From Candidatus Eiseniibacteriota bacterium (GTDB lineage Bacteria; Joyebacterota; Joyebacteria; Joyebacterales; Joyebacteraceae): a stretch of 32,512 nucleotides of DNA. Within the stretch, counting starts at the first letter, position 1. Every line of letters begins with the position of its first letter. The translations under genes and the position numbers were made by a program. The stretch covers positions 1-32,512 of the forward strand of contig JAUWLR010000017.1 of NCBI GenBank assembly GCA_030613615.1. Reading direction: 5' to 3'. The notes under the pieces were generated by a model. The model was not told where the DNA came from. It made no database searches and worked only from the letters and a program-made list of their open reading frames with translations. Shown here in pieces: positions 10,125 through 18,053 of the stretch.

Positions 10125-12683
10125 CTAGCGCACGAGAAGAAGCTTGATGGACCTTTCGTAGTCCGCTGCCGCCATGCGGCAGTAGTAGACGCCCGAGGCT
10201 ACGGCCAGGCCGCGTTCGTCCCTGCCGTCCCACGTGACGCTCTTCGCACCAGCGGCCTGCGGACCGTCAGCGAGCACGCGCACCCGCCTGCCGTTCACGG
10301 CGAAGATCTCGATCCTCGCGGTCAGCCCATCCCGCGGGATGTCGTACCTGACGGTGGTCCCGCCGCTGAACGGGTTCGGCGCGTTCTGCCTGAGCGCCAG
10401 CGACGTCGGCAGGCCGTCGTCTATGCCGGGCTCGGTCTTGAAGTACTCGATCGACATCCAGGTGCATGTTGGGTTCGCCTGCTCGCTGCTGTAGTAGTGG
10501 GCGGTCCGCCACATGAGCAGCGTGCCCGGGTACGCGAACTCGTACATGGAACCGTCTGCAATGATCAGTTCCCAATGCGTCCCTCCGTCAGCGCTCACGT
10601 TCCACTCGATGTAATCCGTCTGCACGGTCGTCAGCCGGGCGCTGATGATATCGCTGTCCGAATCGTCAATGACCTGGGAGACCACAGTGTTGTTCTCCAG
10701 ATCGAACCGGCGGTGTTTGTGCTCGATCACGACGAAGCCGCCGCTGTGGGTCGCAACGTAGGCGTAGTCCCCGTCGACCGCCAGTCCGTACGACCATCCG
10801 CCCGTCTCGATGTCATCGAGCGGAGCAGGTGTGGTCGGGTCAGTGATGTCGAAGATCTGGACACCCCAGAACCCGGTGGTCATGTAAGCGTAGTCGCCAG
10901 AGATGGCAACGTCGTAGCCGCCGTCAGCGACGGCGCATCCACCCACGTAGACGGGTGCCGTCGGGTCAGTAATCCTGATGGAGAGAAGACCCGTCCCGAC
11001 ATCCGCAACGAACGCGTAGTCACCCGCAATGACCACTCCCCTGGCATCCGCTGGCACCGTGCTCTCGCCGGCGATGAAGGGAGCGGAAGGAACGCTGACA
11101 TCGACCACCTTGAACCCGGCAAGTCTGTCCGCCACGTACACGTAGTCGCCCGCGACAGCAACGGAGTAGGCCGTCCCCGACGTGTTGCACGTCCCGATGA
11201 GGGACGGGTTCGCGGGGTCGGTGATGTCAATCACCTGAAGACCCGACGTGCCGTCCGCGACGTAGGCGAAGTCACCATCTACGACGACGTCGTAGCCGAA
11301 GCCCGTCGTGTTGTAGCCGCCCAGCAGAGTTGGGTTCGTCGGATCCGTCACATCCAGGACGGTCAGTCCGGCGCCTCCGTCGGCGAGGTAGGCCTCGTTC
11401 CCGGCGACGTCGAGACCGTACACTCGGGAAGACGTGTCGTAGGCTCCAATGATGGACGGAGCGAGCGGGTCAGACACGTCTATCACCTGTACGCCCTCCA
11501 GTCTGTCGCCGACATAAACGATGTCACCCTCGAGGGCGATCCCGTATGCGTCGCCGGGCGTATCCAGTGTCGCCACGACCTCCGGAGGAATCGTTACAGC
11601 GATGTCGATCACCTGAAGGCCGCTGCAGGCGTCGGCGACGAATGCGTGGTTCCCTGAGACCGTCACCGCCGTGGCCCAGTCGGGCGTGTCGGTGGTTGAC
11701 AGCGGCCGGGGATCTGTCGGGTCGCCGATGACCACGATGCGCAGGCCGATGGTGGTATCGGCGACGTAGGCATACTCACCCTCGACGTATATCCCGAACG
11801 CCAGACTGTGCGTCGTGTGTGTGCCCAGGAGCGCGGGGCTCCTGGGATCCGTGACGTCGACCACTTGGAGGTACGAAGTGTTCGGGGGCGGCCAGCCGGT
11901 GTAGGAACTGACCACGTATGCCAGATTGCCCCGGACGTCGACGTCGTTGGCGTCCCCGGTGGTGGGGAACGACGTCACGTGCCTCGGATTCAGCGGGTCG
12001 CTGATGTCGATGACAACAAGCCCGTTGAGCTTGTCGGTGACGTACAGTATGTTGCCCTCAAGGCACACGCTCGTGGCCTCGTTTCCCACCTCACAGAACG
12101 CCACGATAGCGGGCGCCGATGGCACGCTCACGTCTGCTACCTCAACCCCTCCCGACCCGTCCGCGATGAACGCGTAGTTCCCGGAGACGGCAATGTCGAC
12201 GGCGATCCGGAGCGTGGGCGTCGTTCCGACCACAGCGGGAACCGTGGGGTCGCTGATGTCAACGACCGCCAGGCCCGACATGCCGTCCGCAACGAAGATG
12301 TAGTCTCCCCAGAGAGCGAGCGCGGTCGCCGACCCGTCCGTCAGGCAGCTCCCGACGAGTCCCGGGTTCGTGGGGTCGGTGATGTCCACGATCTGCAGGC
12401 CCCCGATGTCATCCGCGGCGATGTAGACGTAGTCGCCGTCCACTAGGACGGCGTTGGCGGGTCCCGGCGTCATGTAGCTGCCGACGATCTGGGGCCGGCG
12501 CATGTGCAGCCGGATCATCCCCTCCGTTGTGTCCCACAGCGCCTTCGTCTTCACCACATCGCAGTACTCGAGTGACATGAAGTCCTCGACGTACTCGTAT
12601 GCGCTGGTCTCCGCGGACCACGGCAACAACGCGCAGATAAGCGTCACCGCCAGCAGACCGATGGGACGCGTTCGAGTCCTCAC
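10125..12683 (-). CDS. secreted LVIVD-repeat (beta-propeller-like) protein with C-terminal FlgD-like sorting domain
   Basis: 852 aa; about 13-14 repeats of LQVIDITDPTNPxLVGS...GDYAYVADG; C-terminus NAPNPFSGGTTVRYDIP...SGVYYCRMAAADYERSIKLLLVR; GTG start with SD GGGGAGG. Confidence 0.92.
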   Translation of the reverse strand: MRTRTRPIGLLAVTLICALLPWSAETSAYEYVEDFMSLEYCDVVKTKALWDTTEGMIRLHMRRPQIVGSYMTPGPANAVLVDGDYVYIAADDIGGLQIVDITDPTNPGLVGSCLTDGSATALALWGDYIFVADGMSGLAVVDISDPTVPAVVGTTPTLRIAVDIAVSGNYAFIADGSGGVEVADVSVPSAPAIVAFCEVGNEATSVCLEGNILYVTDKLNGLVVIDISDPLNPRHVTSFPTTGDANDVDVRGNLAYVVSSYTGWPPPNTSYLQVVDVTDPRSPALLGTHTTHSLAFGIYVEGEYAYVADTTIGLRIVVIGDPTDPRPLSTTDTPDWATAVTVSGNHAFVADACSGLQVIDIAVTIPPEVVATLDTPGDAYGIALEGDIVYVGDRLEGVQVIDVSDPLAPSIIGAYDTSSRVYGLDVAGNEAYLADGGAGLTVLDVTDPTNPTLLGGYNTTGFGYDVVVDGDFAYVADGTSGLQVIDITDPANPSLIGTCNTSGTAYSVAVAGDYVYVADRLAGFKVVDVSVPSAPFIAGESTVPADARGVVIAGDYAFVADVGTGLLSIRITDPTAPVYVGGCAVADGGYDVAISGDYAYMTTGFWGVQIFDITDPTTPAPLDDIETGGWSYGLAVDGDYAYVATHSGGFVVIEHKHRRFDLENNTVVSQVIDDSDSDIISARLTTVQTDYIEWNVSADGGTHWELIIADGSMYEFAYPGTLLMWRTAHYYSSEQANPTCTWMSIEYFKTEPGIDDGLPTSLALRQNAPNPFSGGTTVRYDIPRDGLTARIEIFAVNGRRVRVLADGPQAAGAKSVTWDGRDERGLAVASGVYYCRMAAADYERSIKLLLVR

Positions 12684-12731
12684 GCGACCTCCCCTTTGTC
12701 AGTTAGTGTGAAGCTATGAGATTCAACGTTC

Positions 12732-12760
12732 ATTATACCACAGCCGGTCCGGCCAGTCAA
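12732..12760 (-). promoter_or_regulatory. putative sigma70-type promoter for the LVIVD-repeat gene
   Basis: minus strand TTGACT (12760-12755), 17-bp spacer, TATAAT (12737-12732), about 49 nt before the GTG start. Confidence 0.78.
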
Positions 12761-12869
12761 GAATCCGCCCATGGGGACGCCGGGACCCTGAATCCTCGAA
12801 GAGCAGATCAGACGGAGGCGAGGTGAACAGCGAGGAAGGAGGCGCGAGGACGATGTCGGGGAGCGCGAG

Positions 12870-14786
12870 TCAGCGCATGAGGACCAGCTTGCGTGTGACC
12901 ATGTCGACGCCTGATTCGAGCCTGCACAGGTACACACCGGAACCGCAGCGGCATCCGCTCAGCGAGACCCCGTCCCACGAGGCGACGTGTCTGCCCGCGG
13001 GAAGCCTCGCGTCGATGAGCGCCCGCACCAGGCGGCCGGACGGAGCATAGACGCTCAGGCGCACGTGCCCCTCCGCCGGGGTCGAGAACCACAGAACCGA
13101 GTCCGACTCGAAGGGGTTGGGGCGAGCCGGCTCGAGCCGGGCCACCGCCGCCCCGGGTTCCGCCGACTGCTCTCCGTCGACGCCGGTGGCGACCCCGCTC
13201 GCGAGCGCCGAGTAGAACGCGCTGGCGGCGGCGATCTCCTCAAAGACCCTCTGCGCATGACCGGGGTCGGTCCACTCCCCCTCCGTGATGACGAGCCTCT
13301 CGAAAGCCGCCACCCACTCGACCAGCTCCTGAGCAGACTCCGTCTCCAGTATGCGCGCCCCGTTGAGATAGAAGTAGAACGGTCCGGAGTGCGCGAAGAG
13401 GCTGTCACCGACCGTCGCCATGTTGGTCTTGCGCCCGGAAGCTCTCACGGCGATCCAGGAGCTCTCGTCGACCGTCACGATGAACGACGTGTCGATCACG
13501 CACTGCCCCTCCTCCGCGTAGAAGGTCTGGTCGACCCGGCCGTTGCGGAGTATGTCGAGGCGGCGGAGCGGAGTCTCACACTCGACCCTGACGTGCCCGT
13601 TGAGGTACGTGGGGCCCTGAGTGGCGAGGTCGATGCTGTCACCGAGAGCGAAGTCCCGCACCTCCAGCTCGGTGAAGAGAGGGCCGTTGGTGACGAACGT
13701 CCGCCCGGCCACCAGGTTCGAGAGCCACGAGTCGTAGCTGAACTCCCCGTCGATCTGGACGTAGACGCGATAGGAGCCCGGGGGCTTGCCGTACCCCGCG
13801 CTCATCGTGGCGTCTGTCCCTGCACACGCCGGCAGCCGGAACCCGCAGTTCAGGATCCTGTACCACATCTGCATCGTCCGCCGGTGGCTGCTGGCGTAGT
13901 TCGAGAGCAGCTCGTACCCGTCGATCTTGTACTTGATGACGTCGATCGGGAGCTCCCTCGCGAGCATCTTCCCCGAGACCGTCTCGATGTCGAAGAAGTC
14001 GTCAGTAGTGACGGGGTGGGCGCAGATGATCGCTGCGCCCGGCTGCGCGTGGACCTCGTCGGCGACGTCCATCAGGAGCGGCCACCACGTGGTGAACGCC
14101 GGCATGACCAGTGTGCTCAGTCCGAGCAAGCCCGAGTGACCGTAGACGCAGCTCCTGTGCTCCTCTGTCATATAGACGATGCAGTCCGACGTGCTGCACG
14201 GGTCCGGGCCGCCCGTGAAGAAGTACCATATGTCAAGGCAGTTGATGACGTTCAGGCCCTCGGCCTGGGCCATGAACAAGACGTCGTCGGGCTCGACCGT
14301 GTATATGCCGCCCGAGTGGTTGGCGTGCGTGTGGCAGTCGCCCGAGTAGAAACCCAGGCCGTTCATGTCGATCCATCTGTCGATGTGGAGGGTGACCGTC
14401 GTGTCGCTCGCTACGCTCACCGTATCGACGACCGTCCCGTACTCGAACCCCCGCGCCACCGTCACCTCGGTCGGCCCCGCGGGCACGAAGAGAGTCGATT
14501 GCCCTACGGAGTAGAAGTACGACGGCGAGTTACCGTAGGGAGCGTGGTAGAAGCAGCCGGCCGCCGGAATCGGATGGACGGGTTGCCCACCGGCGTCCAC
14601 GACACTGCATCGGGCGGAGAGCTGCTCTTCGGTCTGCCCGTCGAGAACGGTGATGGTCAGAGTGTAGAAGTCGGGTCGCCCGCTGTGTCCGGAAGGAGGG
14701 GCGGCGGGCTCGACCGCCCGGACGGCAGCTGTCGGCGCCAGTGCCAGCGCGACTGCGAGCGCTGCCGATGCCAGCCACCTCATCAT
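12870..14786 (-). CDS. secreted PHP-fold / CehA-McbA-like metallohydrolase with C-terminal FlgD-like sorting domain
   Basis: YSGDCHTHANHSGG metal-binding motif, IICAHPVTTDDFF, ACAGTDATMS; C-terminus RPNPFESDSVLWF...GSGVYLCRLESGVDMVTRKLVLMR; start at 14786 preferred (SD AGGAGG), ORF opens at 14849. Confidence 0.85.
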   Translation of the reverse strand: MMRWLASAALAVALALAPTAAVRAVEPAAPPSGHSGRPDFYTLTITVLDGQTEEQLSARCSVVDAGGQPVHPIPAAGCFYHAPYGNSPSYFYSVGQSTLFVPAGPTEVTVARGFEYGTVVDTVSVASDTTVTLHIDRWIDMNGLGFYSGDCHTHANHSGGIYTVEPDDVLFMAQAEGLNVINCLDIWYFFTGGPDPCSTSDCIVYMTEEHRSCVYGHSGLLGLSTLVMPAFTTWWPLLMDVADEVHAQPGAAIICAHPVTTDDFFDIETVSGKMLARELPIDVIKYKIDGYELLSNYASSHRRTMQMWYRILNCGFRLPACAGTDATMSAGYGKPPGSYRVYVQIDGEFSYDSWLSNLVAGRTFVTNGPLFTELEVRDFALGDSIDLATQGPTYLNGHVRVECETPLRRLDILRNGRVDQTFYAEEGQCVIDTSFIVTVDESSWIAVRASGRKTNMATVGDSLFAHSGPFYFYLNGARILETESAQELVEWVAAFERLVITEGEWTDPGHAQRVFEEIAAASAFYSALASGVATGVDGEQSAEPGAAVARLEPARPNPFESDSVLWFSTPAEGHVRLSVYAPSGRLVRALIDARLPAGRHVASWDGVSLSGCRCGSGVYLCRLESGVDMVTRKLVLMR

Positions 14787-14954
14787 CGTACCTCCTGAGA
14801 GCTGCGTGGTGTCACACCACGACCGCGCGCTGCAGCGGTCCACTCCCACCGGCCCCGCGCGTCACCTGCGCGGCGTCCATTCGTCTGATGTTCGGGGATT
14901 CCACACCTAGCATATCACAAGTGTCAAGTTTCCGTCGCGGTGCTGCTCGTACAA

Positions 14955-14988
14955 GCACTGAGCCCGCCCTCATGGGCAGGCTCAGTGT
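14955..14988 (-). terminator. strong hairpin downstream of the micro-ORF (terminator-like, no clear U-tract)
   Basis: gcactgagcccgccc / tcat / gggcaggctcagtgt: 15-nt arms with one or two non-Watson-Crick positions, 26 nt beyond the ORF stop. Confidence 0.5.
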
Positions 14989-15014
14989 GCGTGGACTTCC
15001 AGTCGCCTCTGCAG

Positions 15015-15086
15015 CTAGCGACGCGTGAGGAACCTGAACTCCCCCAGGCTCCTCCGCTTCCTGACCATCCGTCTGCTGAAACTCAT
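15015..15086 (-). CDS. candidate 23-aa Arg-rich microprotein
   Basis: MSFSRRMVRKRRSLGEFRFLTRR; SD AAGGAG 8 nt before ATG; hairpin shortly after the stop; 9 basic and 1 acidic residues. Confidence 0.45.
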   Translation of the reverse strand: MSFSRRMVRKRRSLGEFRFLTRR

Positions 15087-15285
15087 TGTTCTCACTCCTT
15101 CGAATCCGGTCGCACACTCTCCAACACTCTCCACGCAACCTTTGACTCCCGGGTGGGCCCGCGGGTTTAGCCTAAATACGACTTTCTCTGAAGCGCTCGT
15201 CAGGATGCGTGGCAAGAGCATGCCCGGGAATCTGCGTGACTCCCGGGCCTGCTGGTGCCGCCTTATCTGTCTTGATGGTGTGCGC

Positions 15286-15305
15286 CGCGTGGGGCGTCCC
15301 ACGCG
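15286..15305 (-). terminator. hairpin after the papain-family gene
   Basis: 8-bp stem cgcgtggg-gcgt-cccacgcg, 37 nt beyond the stop at 15342. Confidence 0.4.
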
Positions 15306-15341
15306 CCGTGCGCCTTCCCCGCGTCGCCCGCGAGGCCGCCT

Positions 15342-17723
15342 CTACTTCAAGAGGATCATCTTCGCGGTCAGCGTCTCCCCGCCGGCGTCCAGCCGGTAGA
15401 AGTACGCACCCGCGGCGACGGACTGCCCGCGGTCGTCGCGCCCGTTCCACCGGACGGCGTGCGGCCCCTCTCCCCTGTGCTCGTGGTCGACGAGCGTCCG
15501 CACGACGCGCCCCGAGGCACTGTGAATAGTGAGGAGCACAGGCGCACCCCCGGGCAGTTCGTAGTGGATGACCGTGCTGGGGCCGAACGGGTTCGGGGCG
15601 TTCGGTCGCAGGGCGAGGCTGGACCGTCTGCTCGGGTCGTCCGACGCCCTGACCGTGTCCCCGCACCACAGGTAGCTGACCGAGAAGTCGTCGATCGCCG
15701 CCTCAACGAGCGAGCCGCCGGGAAGGTCCGCTACCTCCACGCGCACGCGCACCTGGTCGGTGAGCGCGACGTGCTCGCTCACGAGGATCGTCTTTCTGTG
15801 CCAGCCCTCGGGGAGCGGAGCTCTGGGACCCGTGGTGTCGGCAGCCGTCCAGCTGCCGCCGCCGTCGTCGGACAGGTATGTGATGAAGTAGTCACCGTTC
15901 GGGTTGTCACCGTGGTCATTGCGGTACCAGAACGCAAACTCCACCACGGCCTCGGTCCCCGCACTCAGGTCGATGTCCGGTGACGTCAGCCGGGTCCAGT
16001 CCTTGTCGACGTCCGAGTCGCCGTCCTCATTCCCCGTGAGGAAGCAACTGCCCGACCCGTCGTAGTCGGTCGGCGGATCGCTTCTGTCTCCCCCGCCGAC
16101 GGGGACACCGCGCTCCCAGGAACCGCCCACGAGTTCCGGCCCGTCCTGCACGGTCCATCCCAGGTCGCTCTCGAAGTCGTCGGAGAAGACCGGGACCGTC
16201 GTGCCGACGGGGTACGAGTAGACCTCTCTCGCCGCGTCACGCGGATTGTAGACCGTGCCGAATCTGAGGCCGGCCGCGGCGAAGAAGAACTCCGGCGTGT
16301 CGCCGCAGGAAGCCGCCGGAAGCGTCGCCTCGTACAGCCCGCCTCCCAGGGACTCGAGCGGCAGGACATCATAGCCGCCGCCGTCGAGGCGGTAGTGCAG
16401 CACACCGGTGCCATTGATGTATGAATCGGTGTGCCTGTCGATGCGGACGGACACAGCCACGGGCTCCCCGGGCTCGACAACGCCCGGCGTGCCCTCGGGC
16501 AGCGCTATCTGGATGGGGTCCCGGTAGTCGACCCAGTTCGCGGACCACCCCACTGCATTCGTGCCGTAGGCGATCCGCATGTACCCGTCCTCGCCCCACA
16601 TCATTCCCCACGAGTTTCGGAGGAACCACACGCCCTCGGGACCCTGGTTGTCGTCCCAGCCGACCAGCACGACCGCATGGTTGATGTCGTGGTAGACGCC
16701 GCCGGTGAAGACGCCTCCGTGGTACGAGAAGAACGACGTGTTCGCCATGACGCCGACGGACACCGGGCCGTACTTCATTAGCGCTCGCTTGATCATGTCA
16801 GTATCGGGAATCTCAACGGATCTGTCGAGGAACCCCCACCCGTCCAGGCTGTAGTTGTGCGGGTAGGGGCAGTCGCACGGTGCGTTCGTTGCGCTGTACG
16901 GGAAGTCCGCTTCGAGGACCGCACCGGTTCCGTCACACGGGTCCCTCTTCAGCATGTGGTAGCCGTGCGCGAACCCGCCGCCGCTGCAGCTCCAGCCGCT
17001 CTGGTTGCAGCTGACGAGCCACTGCTCCGAGAGGTCGACCTCAACACCGTCCTTGATGAGGATGTTGCACTCGAGCGCGCCGACGGTACTGAAGGCCCAG
17101 CAGCTGCCGCAGCTGCCCTGGGCTTTCACGGCGGTCGTGCCGTCCATCGTCCGCCAGTCGAACTTCGCCGGCGGGACGCCGCTGGGAGGGCTGCCACCGA
17201 CCGGCACGGCCAGTCTCTTCGGGTTGTGGCGGTCCTTGCGGGCGGTCGCGCCGTCCTCGTCGTCGCCCGTCGGAGCGCCCGCCGTTTCCGAAGCGCTCCT
17301 GACGATACCCCTGAGCGTCTCGAACTTGAGCCCCATGAGTTCACTGACCGTCCCGAGTTCCCTCCCCTCCTCCGAGACGCACACCGCGCACTCGGTGATG
17401 AAGGAACCGTGGTCCGTGGTCTTCGTCCGGATACCGAGACCCTGCCTCGCGCAGTAGGAGTACTCTGGCGCGACCTTGCCGCGGTAGAACTCCCACGCAT
17501 CGACGCGGCGGCCGTCGGGAAGCACGCACACGCCGCGCTGCCCGCCGTCGCTGTCGACGATCTCGTATTCGTAGCCCAGGTTCTCGCAGTAGGCCGCGGC
17601 GGGGTCGGGCATCGATAACAGAGAGGAATCCGCGAGAGCGGGCGCTCCCGCGAGGAAGAGGAAAAGCGCTGCTGAACACACTGCGCAGGGCACACGCACG
17701 GCCGGATCGAACATGGCTTTCAT
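15342..17723 (-). CDS. secreted C1A (papain-like) cysteine peptidase with N-terminal DUF333-like domain and C-terminal FlgD-like sorting domain
   Basis: 793 aa; AYCENLGYEYEIVDSDGGQRGVCVLPDGRRVDAWEFYRG (DUF333-like); QGSCGSCWAFS catalytic Cys, DINHAVVLVGW His, LRNSWG Asn; C-terminus NAPNPFGPSTVIHYELP...AGAYFYRLDAGGETLTAKMILLK; SD GAGGAG. Confidence 0.92.
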   Translation of the reverse strand: MKAMFDPAVRVPCAVCSAALFLFLAGAPALADSSLLSMPDPAAAYCENLGYEYEIVDSDGGQRGVCVLPDGRRVDAWEFYRGKVAPEYSYCARQGLGIRTKTTDHGSFITECAVCVSEEGRELGTVSELMGLKFETLRGIVRSASETAGAPTGDDEDGATARKDRHNPKRLAVPVGGSPPSGVPPAKFDWRTMDGTTAVKAQGSCGSCWAFSTVGALECNILIKDGVEVDLSEQWLVSCNQSGWSCSGGGFAHGYHMLKRDPCDGTGAVLEADFPYSATNAPCDCPYPHNYSLDGWGFLDRSVEIPDTDMIKRALMKYGPVSVGVMANTSFFSYHGGVFTGGVYHDINHAVVLVGWDDNQGPEGVWFLRNSWGMMWGEDGYMRIAYGTNAVGWSANWVDYRDPIQIALPEGTPGVVEPGEPVAVSVRIDRHTDSYINGTGVLHYRLDGGGYDVLPLESLGGGLYEATLPAASCGDTPEFFFAAAGLRFGTVYNPRDAAREVYSYPVGTTVPVFSDDFESDLGWTVQDGPELVGGSWERGVPVGGGDRSDPPTDYDGSGSCFLTGNEDGDSDVDKDWTRLTSPDIDLSAGTEAVVEFAFWYRNDHGDNPNGDYFITYLSDDGGGSWTAADTTGPRAPLPEGWHRKTILVSEHVALTDQVRVRVEVADLPGGSLVEAAIDDFSVSYLWCGDTVRASDDPSRRSSLALRPNAPNPFGPSTVIHYELPGGAPVLLTIHSASGRVVRTLVDHEHRGEGPHAVRWNGRDDRGQSVAAGAYFYRLDAGGETLTAKMILLK

Positions 17724-17956
17724 AGCCTCTCTCCTCAGCGCGCATCCTGCTCATCGGATGGTCGAATTCATGATAGCAGAACGGCAGGACAGGCTCCAGC
17801 AGAAAGCGGCTTCACAGACGCGGTGAACCGTCTGCTCCGCGGAGCGCCTGGGGGGCAGTCGTGTGGCGAACGGTCGTCCAACAGGTGTGACACAGTTCGG
17901 AAGCCGCGGGTTTATTCCTTCGGGGCAAGGGGAGCGGTCAGGCACTCGCCGCCCGG

Positions 17957-18044
17957 GCACGGCGTCGCCTCAGCCCGCTCAGAGCGTTGCGGCGCCCGTC
18001 GCACGGCGTCGCCTCAGCCCGCTCGGAGCGTTGCGGCGCCCAAG
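17957..18044. repeat. 44-bp tandem duplication (2 copies, few mismatches)
   Basis: gcacggcgtcgcctcagcccgctcagagcgttgcggcgcccgtc (17957-18000) and gcacggcgtcgcctcagcccgctcggagcgttgcggcgcccaag (18001-18044), followed by a gcac start of a third copy. Confidence 0.92.
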
Positions 18045-18053
18045 CACGCCGCC

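Noticed and set aside
10125-12683. Amylase ORF and LVIVD ORF both exactly 852 aa
   Set aside because: Coincidence: the amylase most likely starts at 2705, making it 831 aa, and the proteins share only the C-terminal module.
12987-14798. 603-aa plus-strand ORF
   Set aside because: Antisense to the PHP metallohydrolase; no domain, no SD.
14900-14945. Perfect TTGACA on the minus strand upstream of the PHP gene
   Set aside because: No -10-like hexamer at 16-18 bp; the TATGCT nearby is too close to form a sigma70 promoter.
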